From: Spongilla lacustris
Lineage: Eukaryota; Porifera; Demospongiae; Spongillida; Spongillidae
Assembly: GCA_949361645.1 (NCBI GenBank)
Contig: CASHZP010000001.1
Location: 96,197-160,196, forward strand
Direction: 5' to 3'
Length of the DNA: 64,000 nt
How positions within the stretch are numbered: the first letter of the stretch is position 1; each line of letters begins with the position of its first letter. Both the position numbers and the translations under genes were made by a program. Below are positions 38,278 to 50,421 of the stretch, piece by piece. The notes below the pieces were generated by a model that was not told the DNA's origin, did no database searches, and saw only the letters and a list, made by a program, of their open reading frames with translations.

Positions 38278-39300
38278 TAGTGTACACGCTTGCTGGCATG
38301 TTCGACCACATCTCAGACTACTTCAGAGCCCTTGCATCATACGTAGCAAGGGTTTGGCTGGGTACCAGACCGACTCCCCTGGCTTCATACATGATACAGG
38401 GGCGGGTATGTGATACACCCTATGGAGGGGAGTGGGTCCTATCTGCCTCTTTCCGTATCAGTCTCCCTAAAGTCACAGGGTTGACCCAGGAGGAATCCCA
38501 TGTAACAGCCGACCCCTCCCCCAAGCCCAACCCCCGCTGATATGCACCTTCTCTCAGATAACATGATAAAAATTTGATTCAAACAGCAAACATTCTAAAA
38601 GCACGTGCAGTCCAAATTCTGTTGTTGTTGTAGAGCATTCCAAAATGATACGGCATCTCTGAACAGAATGGAAGAGAAAATATGTAAATTAAAATGATAC
38701 CACCATTGCCATCAAATCCTATATACCATCAACTTTCTAAGAACTCAGAGAGAATGTTGTAACATGCGAAGTCACAAAGGCTTGCTCTTATGTGAGCAAT
38801 TGAAGAGCATTTTTTAAATGAATCTTTCTCAGTGCCAAAGGAGGGAATATATATAACTTGAAGTTTGGGGGTAACCACAGTATGTGTACTAAGCCCTCCA
38901 CCCCCACACTAAGCCCTCTACCCTCCACCCTCACCAAAAAAAGGCTCATGTTTTGAACAAGGGTACTGTTGTGATCTCGAGCACTGCTGCACTTTTTGAT
39001 TTGAGGGCATTATTTCTTTCCATATATGTTGAACAGGTACACACTAGCATTAATGATTACGACAATACGAGCCATTTTATTGTGGGGACGGAGGGGGCCC
39101 TTAGTATATGCACTTTACGGTAAGTGTACATGTAACACATGCATGCACAAGCCCAGATATGTACAACAATCTTGCTTCACAGACACAACACAGAGACACA
39201 CACTAACAGAAATATGAACACCACAACATAAAGAGTGGGCACGCTTTTATGCAAGCTGGGAGGATTGTAAAATGGATTGAAATTGAAACATAACATAGTG
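38278..39300. other. Unique-looking stretch, one unidentified 86-codon frame
   Basis: The plus-strand frame at 38,280-38,540 begins MYTLAGMFDHISDYFRALAS and ends in a Pro-rich tail; composition is protein-like but I recognise no family and see no splice partner. The rest is AT-rich without a supported feature. Confidence 0.3.
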
Positions 39301-39309
39301 TCACTGGTT

Positions 39310-39665
39310 CAACCACAAGAAGTGCATACATATAAGTACAATTACAAGTACAGCTCTGTTAAACGCACACACCCAACAGACACATACACACCCCCACATA
39401 CACACATACACACTTCACACCCAACAGACACATACACACACCCACATACACACTTCACACCCAACAGACACATACACACACCCAACAGACACCCAACAGA
39501 CACATACACCCCACATACTTCACACCCAACAGACACATACACACCCAACAGACATACACACATGCCCAACAGAGTCAGAGACACATATAAATATAACAAA
39601 GTGTGAGCTTGCATGCTCTTAATTTATGTGAGCAATGGATGATGGGTTTACATAACATACGTTCA
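39310..39665 (+). repeat. Segmental duplication, copy 1, with CCCAACAGACACATACAC minisatellite
   Basis: Flanks AAGTACAATTACAAGTACAG and TGAGCAATGGATGATGGG surround an array of ACACCCAACAGACACATAC units (39,360-39,590). The same flanks and array occur at 40,150-40,705. Confidence 0.85.
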
Positions 39666-40149
39666 TTTTTCAATCACAACTCCCACCAGGAATGTAACAG
39701 TAAGTTCAAATTTATGTTGTAAGTACAACATTAGATCTCCTATATATATGGTTGATTTGGCATCTTAAGTCCAACTGCTTGGGAAGATCGGTTCGGATTT
39801 AAGAGGACATTCGTGGTTCGCTGAAATTCGGACGATTTAGTTCAACTTAAGAAATGATTTTTACATACTGTTATAAAGAAGTGGTCGGAGTATCTGTATA
39901 TTTTTTTATAATTATGTGCGACGTTTGCGAAGGTGCGCAATACGAGATTAAAAGCTAAAAAGCTTTAATTTTCTGCGGTTTCATCATTATTTAACACCGC
40001 GTCCGTGAAATTCGAATGTTTTTTGGTCGAACTCAACTTTTCAAAAATTAGTCGGAACGCCCCAATTGTCTGAAAAAGCATATTTTTTATACAGTTCAAC
40101 TATCGCCAATACATTTGGCGTTGTTGTCTGCCTTATATCTATCATGGAC
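39666..40149. other. Sequence between the two duplicated minisatellites
   Basis: AT-rich, no supported gene or repeat. The minus-strand frame at 40,041-40,256 overlaps the next array and is not convincing. Confidence 0.4.
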
Positions 40150-40705
40150 ACCAACCACAAGGAGTGCATACATGTACATGTAAGTACAATTACAAGTACA
40201 GCTCTGTTAAAACAAACATGCACACACTCAACAGACACATACACACCCACATACACACTTCACACCCAACAGACACATACACATACCCAACAGACACATA
40301 CACTCCCACATACACACTTCACACCCAACAGACACATACACACACCCAACACACACATACAAACACCCAACAGACACATACACACACCCAACAAACACAT
40401 ACACACACCCACATACACACTTCACACCCAACAGACACATACACACATCACACCCAACAGACACATACACCCCCCACATACACACTTCACACCCAACAGA
40501 CACATACACCCCCCACATACACACTTCACACCCAACAGACACATACACCCCCCACATACACACTTCACACCCAACAGACACACACACCCAAAACAGACAT
40601 ATACACACACCCAACAGAGTCAGAGACACATATAAATATAACAAAGAGTGAGCTTGCTCTTAATTTATGTGAGCAATGGATGATGGGTTTACATAACATA
40701 CGTTT
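40150..40705 (+). repeat. Segmental duplication, copy 2, longer CA-rich minisatellite
   Basis: The same flanks as copy 1 at 39,310-39,665, but the array (about 40,210-40,630) is longer. Its inner part has four copies of a ~49-bp higher-order unit (CCCCCCACATACACACTTCA... ). The mirrored palindrome arm reaches into this array at 40,463, paired with the window end. Confidence 0.85.
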
Positions 40706-41561
40706 AGTCAGTGCCAAGGAGTTCATACAGTTGGGTATGTTTTTATCACACAGGGGATTACAGACTGAAGAGAATGGAAGGGGGAGTAGGGTCATGGTGA
40801 TAAAAACTACATAGACAGAAGTGTACACATAACAGTTAAAACTAGATATGCATTGCTACACACATGCTAAACACACACAGAAGCAGATACACATAAACGT
40901 AAGAGTTGTTGTCAGATATGGGGCCTGGTGGCTCCAAGGTGGCTCCAAGGTGGCGCTTCAGTGGTTTCTGGCCACAATGACAACTGACCCTGACCACAAG
41001 CTATGTGGGAGTTTCAACCTTTATGGCTTCCAAATCTGATAAAATCTGTTGTGGGTATTGCTAACTACATGAAGTTGTAAGTTTCTAACTTCAACATTTA
41101 GCTTCAATCATGAGAAAAATGCAGTGCAATAAACCTCGTATCTGAGTGAATCATTTCTTATCAGTTCCGGAAAACACTTTTGTAAGGTTCGCGTGTGCGT
41201 TATCTACAATGTACATGCATGTCTGAGCTTTCTAAGCGTTGGCAGTTTTACTACATTGTAGGTATTCGATGGCTTTATCCAAATACTCTAGCTAAAGTCC
41301 AATTGATTCTACATGTACAGTACATCAGCAAATGTAGAATAGCTTATTGTACTCATGACAGACACTTCCTACATATGACCTAACATGTAGTAGAATAAAC
41401 TGCCCAAGCAACCAGATGATCAATGTTCAGGATAGAACAACCACAGTAACCACAAAGACAGATGTAACAGTTAAACAGATACATGTATGCAACACTACCT
41501 TGCACACAACACAACAGGACAATCACAAACGCAGACATGCACATGTACAAGCAAGCACACG

Positions 41562-41635
<74 letters not shown>

Positions 41636-41768
41636 TAACATGAAGCTTGCTGTTTGTGAAAATGGATCCAAAAGAAACATGCAAACTGCCCATAGAGGTT
41701 GGGTAAACCAGATGATCAATGTGATAGAACAACCACAGTAACCACAAAGACAGATGCACAAGTTACAG
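40706..41768. other. Stretch between minisatellite and TTAA-flanked element, with CA array
   Basis: A CA array spans 41,563-41,630. Flanking it is a ~60-bp direct repeat (landmarks CAGATGATCAATGT and AACAACCACAGTAACCACAA) at about 41,410-41,470 and 41,709-41,757. No gene supported. Mirrored at 62,695-63,757. Confidence 0.7.
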
Positions 41769-43903
41769 TTTTAATCATAGATTGACCGTGCGTTTGTGAC
41801 TTAAGTCATATGACTTAAGTCACAAATCACTAATTATATTCATGTGGCCTTTCAAAACTTAGCTACCTTCATGTGGTGGATTGTGTAAACTGATCGGTAC
41901 AGCTAGCTAGGAATTTTTTCTTTCATGACGCTTGCAACTTTTTCCCTTTATGACGCTTGCAGCGTTTTCCTTTCATGACGCTTGTACTTCATGAATAGGA
42001 TAGGGATTGCACTGCACTTTCAACCGCACAGGACAGTTTCTGTTTAATTTTTACGTACATATAAAAAGCTTCGTGAGCTAGTCACAGGGATCCAGCCACA
42101 GCGCACATGAACTGTTGTCATGCTGATTATATTTAGTTCAAGTGAAGATTTAAACGTACATGACAACGTTAGATATCGGGGCTTTGCCTACACGCGGTGG
42201 GATGAGACACTATATTGCACACACTGGGTATTGGTGGCTAGCTGTTTTTCTTACCTTGGTTAGTACCATCCTACACTGCAATTCATTGCAAAGATGAGCA
42301 TTTGAAATCAATTCTCCGTGCATTTGAAGACACTACCAATGCAAAGGTTTGGTGCTATCCACGTACACCTATTTCATAGCATCCTCCAACAGTGCTTTGC
42401 AGTTTGCTCATTTACCACCTGACATGACAGTACTTTAGCAAATTGGTGGAGATGGTTGGTTTCTGCATATGCTGAGTGCTTGTAAAGAGACAACTATCAA
42501 ATGCTAATATTTAACTCATTGTATTACAGGTGTACAGTGTGGCACAGTGAAATCAAAAGGCTGAACTAAACTAACTGGCTCAAGTAATACAAATTTAAGT
42601 GAAGAGGTAACCATGTTGTACAGAGTAGGCACGTGCATGTTTAAAACCAAAACCCGAAGCTAAACTGGCAGGGTTCTCCACACCGCAAAGGGGGTAAGGG
42701 CATGTTAACAGCCAGATGTCCATCGTGCATACAATATACATGTACTGTACTGTTTTAGATTAGTTGATGTACATGGTCAGATGCATATGCACAAGTGTGT
42801 ATGGTTCCTACACATACAAAGAAGCAGCACAACATGTAGCTTAGATCCCCGTGGCAGCCAGCCTGACCTGATCGTACTCCACAGACATTTGTCCGCAATG
42901 TCCATCTGCCTCAATGAGCCAGTGACCAGAACGCAATTGATCTGTGTTCTCCGTATGAATGGTTGGCAAAGCTGTCCTAAATAGAAAGCATTTTCAGGTA
43001 TCCCATTTTTGACATGTAATGCTGCAGCTACAATTTGTATGGTACCATATACACTTGTCATATCAAATGACCATTTCCATCGACATGCTGCATAATGCAC
43101 GAGCATGTGAGCATAAAGAAAATCATCACTCCACACACTGTACTTTTTTTTCCTTGTGTCGTGCATGCTTTTCATCCTCACATAGCAGAAAATGGTGTGC
43201 TCATGTTATTGTGGTATGGTGGGATTAGGAAAACTGTACTCAACCTATCCCTTAATGCTCCAAATTTAGATGATTGGCTATGTAGCGAAACTGATATTCC
43301 AGGTACGTCCTTATCAATGCATATACCTACACCGGTCCTCTCAACCTGAGGTGTTACATGATCAGATGCTCAACTAAGGTGCATAACCAAGAGAACAAGG
43401 GTGCATGTGCATCATCAAGAAAGTGAACACGTGAGGTAAAATAGAAGGAACAGTGTACTATATGGTGAAACTTTCCTTCTTTGGGTTGGGTACTCAGGTT
43501 GTGTCCATCCTGCCTCCACCAAGGTAACAAAGCTAGGTTGGAGCTCTTATTCTGGCTAGGAAGTGATCGTGCAGGTATTGCATACACGTAGTGTTCGATC
43601 TTACATGTAATGAAGGTACTAGTAAGAAGTACAGGTAGGCGGGGTGCAGAGAAGGAAATGAAATATTAGAAAAGGGCGGATTACGAAGCGCTGTGTATAC
43701 AGCAAAGGCGCGTATAAACAGTGAATTCCATCAAGAGAGGGGAGAAGTCAACCACAGGTGGGTTTGCTGAGTACACCAAGAGTTTCTTCTGTACCAGGTG
43801 AATATAATTATTTTTCCGCTGGAGCGAAGGTGATAATTACCGCTGGAGCGAGCGGGTACTGTATGACTTAAGTCACAAACGCACTGTCAATCTATGATTA
43901 AAA
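41769..43903. mobile_element. ~2.1 kb non-autonomous element with ~40-bp inverted ends and TTAA flanks
   Basis: The left end TCATAGATTGACCGTGCG...TGACTTAAGTCATA and the right end TATGACTTAAGTCACAAACG...TCAATCTATGA are inverted with about one or two differences. TTAA lies directly outside on both sides (41,771-41,774 and 43,898-43,901), the target used by piggyBac-type elements. The left end also has the exact palindrome TGACTTAAGTCATATGACTT... Subterminal direct repeats (TCATGACGCTTGCA type, three copies at about 41,926-41,990) are present. The best internal frame (42,777-43,181, minus) is unrecognised; there is no transposase. Confidence 0.7.
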
Positions 43904-44797
43904 GGCACAAAAGCACACAGAAAAACAGGAAACAAGAAACACCACACTGACAGACATGCACACTATAGAGCTTGCTCTTATTGAGCACTTTGGATTGAAA
44001 GGAAACAGACAGGTACAAGAACACATGTTTTGTCAGTGCACAAGGAGTATGTAATGCTTAAGTCAACCAGTAGCTTACCTTTGTGACTTGAGTCTATCCT
44101 GTGCCATTGTAGTGTACTATTCAATACCAGCAGTACCTTTCCTATTTCCTGATGTTTCCTGACATGCCATCATGCCCAAGCAATTCATGGAGAGTGAGCT
44201 TTTGGTTCAGAGGAAAAAGTTGGTGAGATGATCATATCTCCTGGAGAGATACAACAGTGCTCTAAATGTAAAGCTGCCAAAACTGAATTTTTCAGTTTTT
44301 GGCTTATATCTTTTCAACCGATCATATTTAGAGCAGGGCAATTACATTTTCATGCATTTCCCTAGTACAAAAATTAAATACTAAATATAACAGTTTCAAC
44401 GTTAATGCATGCATGCGATGCTCCCTAATCGTATATAGGTATGTACCTTCAGTTGAAGAGTGTATTGTCCTCAGTTGACATGTGTATTGAGGCCCGCCCC
44501 TCATCGCCATCACGATTGATATAAGCGATCTAGGTGCATCATGCAGGAAAGGACTTAAAAGCGGAAAGCTTTCCACTGCAATACCTACAATATGCATGCT
44601 GCAGCTTAGCCGTAATATTAATGATCGAGGCGTTACCTTAAGATAATAAGATCAATGATTAACTACTGATTCACTTATAATTCTCCATAATGTCCTTGCA
44701 TGCAGCAACCGACACAAACAGCGTGCACGTTACATATTGTTGGCATTTGTTTACATACACTCTGCATTGCTTTATTTGCTGTTTGCATTCCATTATA
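43904..44797. other. Stretch without supported gene
   Basis: Contains a local hairpin around CCAAAACTGAATTTTTCAG (about 44,277-44,302) inside a larger imperfect inverted repeat (GCTCTAAAT ... ATTTAGAGC). The minus frame 44,328-44,597 is not recognisable. Mirrored at 59,666-60,559. Confidence 0.4.
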
Positions 44798-45131
44798 CAG
44801 GGTGTCCACGAATGAACGCAACGCTTTTGATTGTGAATAACGTTTGATAGGATGGAGCAAAAAATCTGGTATTTTGACACAAAGTTGGTCGGTTTCCTCA
44901 AATTTTTTTCAATTAATTTAATTAATACATTATTAATAATGCTAATTAATTTTAATAAGCACAAGAAATTAACTCATTTATAAGTTCGTCTGTGTTCAGG
45001 TATCGGTTGTGAAGCTTCGATCAAAATATTGGATTTTTTCCACCTACTAAACTGAAACTACGATCCACTGCCTATTTTTCTTCGCATACGCATGCGCACA
45101 AGACCTCGTCCTAAGACTTAATCTCGTGATT
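44798..45131 (+). mobile_element. One end of a mariner-like element, interrupted by the 7.1 kb element
   Basis: After TA (44,796-44,797) the sequence begins CAGGGTGTCCACGAATG...CAACGCTTTTGA, the same type of end as the MITE at 6,934. No matching opposite end occurs in this arm. The sequence stops at 45,131 where the 7.1 kb inverted-repeat element starts, so that element probably inserted into it. Mirrored at 59,332-59,665. Confidence 0.65.
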
Positions 45132-46998
45132 AAATCGCTGTTATAGTCACGTGATAATATGGAGACCTGATGCCCCACCTTTTAGTGGATGTCACATCAC
45201 GTGATGCAATTCGAAGGTGGATGCAACTCCGTATGCCCCACCCCTACGTGGGTGTTGCGAGTCCACTTTTAATTAGCCTTCCTCTAAGCTAATTATCCAT
45301 GTTTACAAGCATCGAATGTGGTGCGCCTCAATTAGCACAATCGCACAGAGAGGCAATGAACGGTGTGGTACGTACGGATTGATATGCGGTGCCATTCTGT
45401 GAGTTAGTGAATCTGAGACGCACACACGCGGGTTAGTAGACACGCAAAAATGAAATGTAAGAATGGATCACATACCTTCCAGCTCTCTCAGAGCTAATAA
45501 TAGCCTATACCAGCATCTCAAGCAGCACGCAGTAACTTGTGCGCAGACCTGATTTTGTCTCATAGCTAGGCTACATGTATATCGTTGTGTCTACGGCTTA
45601 AAGAATACTTTTGTGTCATGTGAGTGCCATTTATGGAAGCCTCGTACCATCCATATGTGAAGGGTCAGTGAGCATTCAAGCCTCCATCTAAGGGTGTGCT
45701 TTCATTTAAATTGTAACGTTGTGTGTTATTCCTTCAGTAAAAAATAACGGAATAGATATGGGGAAAGTTCCAGTTTTAAAGAAAGACCTGTGTGCTTTGC
45801 AATCATGATGTGAGCTACCCTTAATTATTGCTGGTTTTAGATGATAGTGTGCACAAATTCTGTTACTTAGGGTCAATTTATTTTAAAGCACCGACAAATG
45901 TTACAAACCTCCAGCAAGGTTGTTTAAAGAGAAGCTGTGCTTTACTTTCAATGCTCCCTTGTTTGACGCTCGTGTATGGATGATATCATGGAATGTGTGA
46001 TATCTGTTACTTTATGCTTGACAGCCTAATATTGCAACCTACCAGTTAGGATTGGGGAAAGATGAATCATGTAGGGACAGACTGTAGTATTTAAGTGAGT
46101 CGTGTTTTTATGTTAGGGGCCGATGCTTTCATTTTAGAGTATCATCTTATGTATCAAGATGACTTCATGGAAAGAGTACTAGTGCCATTTAAAGATAGGG
46201 TGTGCTTTAATTTCAGTGCATAACACATGGGTAGGCTCTCGTATTTAGGAAATGCCTATAGATCTAGTTGTGATTTGAAGAATTGCTTTAGTATCAACTT
46301 CCATCGTGATGTGGGTGGCTAGTTCCAGATCATGTTGTTCTTAAATTATGCTTTAACAGACTCCTTTGTTATGTCACAGTGTTTTAAAGCATTGAATAAT
46401 GTTTACAGCTTCCAGCAAGGTTTAAAATGTTTGGGAAGATAGCTGTGTCTTAAGACAACAATTACATGCATCATGTTGTGATCCTAGCTCTTAGCTACAT
46501 GTAGTTCTCAGATGTTGCTATAATGAAATGGACTTTAGGAGATCCCTGTTGTGATGTTGCAAGCTTCCTGCTAGGTTTTAGATGGTTGGATATAAGTGTG
46601 GTGCATGTCCTTACATCAATAATATTGTGAGACTTTTAGCTACTCAGTACTGCATCACCAAGTCAATGTAAAGTACTCTCTGCTTTAAGAGACTCAGGTG
46701 TTACATGTGTATGTGTGCTTAGAAAAGCTCTGTGTTCTTGAAAATGTATGTTAAAGCTACAAATTACATATGTAGGAACTGTAGAGTATTGGCTGTTTTA
46801 AGAAAGAGATGTTGTGAGCAATTTAGCTAATTTCAAGTTCCCTGGACATTGTGCATGCATGTTATCTGAGGGTATGCTTTAATTTCATACCATCTAGTTA
46901 TGTGTTTGCACACAAAAGGGTTGAGCATACTGTTAAAGTATGCAATTGAAAAACTTCTGGCTTAATGAGGTGTGCTTTTATTCAAATGTTGTGAGCTT

Positions 46999-47001
46999 CA
47001 T

Positions 47002-47036
<35 letters not shown>

Positions 47037-47115
47037 ATGTGTGCATGTGTGTGCGTGTGTGTGCATGTGTGTGCGTGTGTGTGCGTGTGTGTGTGTGCGT
47101 GTGCGTGTATATGTT
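46999..47115. repeat. GT/GTGTGC microsatellite
   Basis: Pure GT then GTGTGCATGTGTGTGCGT units. Its counterpart in the right arm of the 7.1 kb element is the long AC array at 50,266-50,421. Mirrored at 57,348-57,464. Confidence 0.9.
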
Positions 47116-47129
47116 ATTGATGGTAGAGT

Positions 47130-49100
47130 CTCTGTTTTAAAAACCTCAGGACTGTTGTTATGGGAGGATTGACTTCATTTTTGGTTACAAGCCTCCAGCT
47201 AAGTTTCAGATGTGTATTTTTCATAGAGTTGTCGTTGCATCATGATCAGGTTGTGATTGAGCCTTGTAGCTAGTTCAATATCATAATGTTTGTTATTGCA
47301 TATGCTTTAAGGCCCTATTATTTTAAGTGACTCATGTCTTTATGTCATGATGTGCTTATCAACTCAATTGTGTCAAACTTTCAGCTAGATTTTAAAATGC
47401 CATTTTATAAGAGAAGGAATGCATCATGTAGCAAGTTCGCATTTCATAGTTGGGGTAGATTCTCTTGTTTTGTTATGTGAGCTTTCAATCCCTGATGAGT
47501 AAAGTAATATTTGCACAAAACGATTGTGCATGCTGCTGAGGTATGAAAACTGCTGTGTTAAATGAGGGTGTGCTTTCATTGAAAATGTAAAGTTTTGAGC
47601 TTCAAGCTGTGTGTTGCTGTACATGTAAGTTTTAGCTAGATGGTTGGGGAAGGTTGCTTCCATATCATAGTGTGGGCTGTTCTTTATATCAAGCTGCTTA
47701 AAAAAATTCCTGTTGTAATGTTAGGGAATTTACTTTCATTTTTAAGCATGGCAAATAGTATAAGTCTCCAGCAAGATTTTAGATCATTTATTTTAAGAGA
47801 AGGTACTCTTTATTTTCAATTCCCACCCCAGATCCTTTTTTGGTGCTTATGAATGGATGGGCTCTCTTCTTCTTCAATGCACGACTCAGACGAGCCTTGT
47901 TGTGATATGAAGGAGTGTTTTCATTACAAAATAAAAAGTAGATAATGTTACAAGCCAGCATTTAGGTTCACAATGCTTGGATTTAAGAGCGGTGCATGAC
48001 TAGCCCGTTAGCTACTTCCAGGTTATGGTGGGCATCATATTTTTATGTGCTTTCATTTCATGGCATTGAGTGATGTAATATGTTGCATAAGGTAAATGGG
48101 CATGTTGTTAAAATATTTGTTTAAGGGTAATATGTAATACTTCTTTTTAAAAGAGAAGCCTAGGTTTTACATGGTTGTGAAGAAAAGAGGTGTGCTTTGC
48201 ATGATGATGTTAGCCTCTTAGCTAGCTCCCAGATCACAATTTGTGCTTTTGTTTATGTTGAGAGTATGCTCTTTTATTTAGACATTCACGTTGTACATGT
48301 ATGTTAGGGAGTGCTTTCATTTCAGAGTATATGTGTTGAGCCTCTAGCTAGGTGTTAGATGATTTGGAATACTGCTGTGTTAAGAGGAGTGCTTTAGTTT
48401 GAATGCATCATGTTGCAATCCAATATCCCAGTCTGTTGCTTATGTATGAGTATTTATCTTATTTAAGTAGCATCCAGTTATGCAATGTTTCCCAAGGCGA
48501 TATGCTGTTGAAGTACAATGTATGTGCTAAGAAAATGGTGTGCTATTTATTGTAATATTGTGAGCTTCTAGCTTTAATTTGTGATTCCTTTTAAAAAATT
48601 ACATGTAAATAGTAGTCTCTGCTTAAATTTATATCTTTATGTTTTAGATGAGTGGGAAGTGCCATTTTAAGAGAGGGCGTGCTTTGATTCATCACGATGC
48701 CTACATGTATGTATGGGTAGACAATCTCTTCTTTAAGAGACTCCTGTTTTCAAGCATCACATTTTCGGATGATTAGATGCATTATGTTGTGAGGTACCTA
48801 GCTGGTTTCCAGATTATGTACATAAATGGCTGCTTTGCTTTAAGAGACACTTGTGTGCATTCATTTCAAAGCTATCTGTAATAAAATTTTGAACTATGTG
48901 CTTAGAAAACCTCTGCATTAAATGATGGAGTGATAATTGGGAAGAATGCTGTTTTAAGACAGCAGCTGCTTTAATGCATCCTGTTTTAGCCCCTAAGCTA
49001 TTTACAGATATGATTAAGCTGGGGTTTAAGGTTTTATGTGATATGCATGTTGCGTGTTCCAGTTTTCATAGTGAGGCTATGTGTGCAGGGTAGATTCTCT
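47130..49100. repeat. Middle of the 7.1 kb element: degenerate ~100-bp repeats
   Basis: Recurring phrases (GTGCTTTCATTTCA, GTTGTGAGCC, TCTAGCTAGGTGTTAGATG, TAAGAGACTC) in the same order with heavy divergence. It contains a 13-base T run at about 49,102-49,114. No gene. Confidence 0.6.
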
Positions 49101-50260
49101 GTTTTTTTTTTTTTGTGTAATTTGTAGCCTTAACATACATTTTCAAGAACACAGAGCTTTTCTAAGCACACATACACATGTAACACCTGTCTCTTAAAGC
49201 AGAGAGTACTCTACATTGACTTGGTGACGCAGTACTGAGTAGCTAAAAGTCTCACAATATTATTGATGTAAGGACATGCACCACACTTATATCCAACCAT
49301 CTAAAACCTAGCAGGAGGCTTGCAACATCACAACAGGGATCTCCTAAAGTCCATTTCATTATAGCAACATCTGAGAACTACATGTAGCTAAGAGCTAGGA
49401 TCACAACATGATGCATGTAATTGTTGTCTTAAGACACAGCTATCTTCCCAAACATTTTAAACCTTGCTGGAAGCTGTAAACATTATTCAATGCTTTAAAA
49501 CACTGTGACATAACAAAGGAGTCTGTTAAAGCATAATTTAAGAACAACATGATCTGGAACTAGCCACCCACATCACGATGGAAGTTGATACTAGAGCAAT
49601 TCTTCAAATCACAACTAGATCTATAGGCATTTCCTAAATACGAGAGCCTACCCATGTGTTATGCACTGAAATTAAAGCACACCCTATCTTCAAATGGCAC
49701 TAGTACTCTTTCCATGAAATCATCTTGACACATAAGCTGATACTCTAAAACGAAAGCATCGGCCCCTAACATAAAAACACGACTCACTTAAATACTACAG
49801 TCTGTCCCTACATGATTCATCTTTCCCCAATCCTAACTGGTAGGTTGCAATATTAGGCTTTCAAGCATAAAGTAACAGCTATCCATGAGCAAAGGTTAAA
49901 AACATTATGATATGGAAATAGCTACAACTTGATGCAAGCACACAGGTTTGTTATTTAAAACGAGGTATCTATCTATGAGACTCAAAATTTATGCATTGAA
50001 ATTAAAGCACACCCTATCTTTAAATGGCACACTTTCCATGATATCATCCAAACACGAGCTTAAAAAAATGGAGCATTGAAAGTAAAGCACAGCTTCTCTT
50101 TAAACAAATCATCTAAAACCTTGCTGGAGGTTTGTAACATCTGTCAGTGCTTTAAAATAAATTCACCCTAAGTAACAGAATTTGTGCACACTATCATCTA
50201 AAACCAGCAATAATTAAGGGTAGCTCACATCATGATTGCAAAGCACACAGGTCTTTCATT

Positions 50261-50265
<5 letters not shown>

Positions 50266-50356
<91 letters not shown>

Positions 50357-50364
50357 CTTTCATT

Positions 50365-50417
<53 letters not shown>

Positions 50418-50421
50418 CACC
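50266..50421. repeat. Double AC array with duplicated AGGTCTTTCATTTCGC
   Basis: Two AC arrays, each preceded by AGGTCTTTCATTTCGC, show that the array together with its flank was duplicated. Mirrored at 54,042-54,198 with identical lengths. Confidence 0.9.

Noticed and set aside
40164..40814. 216-codon His/Thr-rich frame
   Set aside because: Translation of the CA-rich minisatellite; no conserved protein features.
42777..43181. 134-codon minus frame as a transposase of the TTAA-flanked element
   Set aside because: No DDE/DDD pattern or known domain; its mirror at 61,282-61,686 is identical only because of the palindrome, so conservation cannot be inferred.
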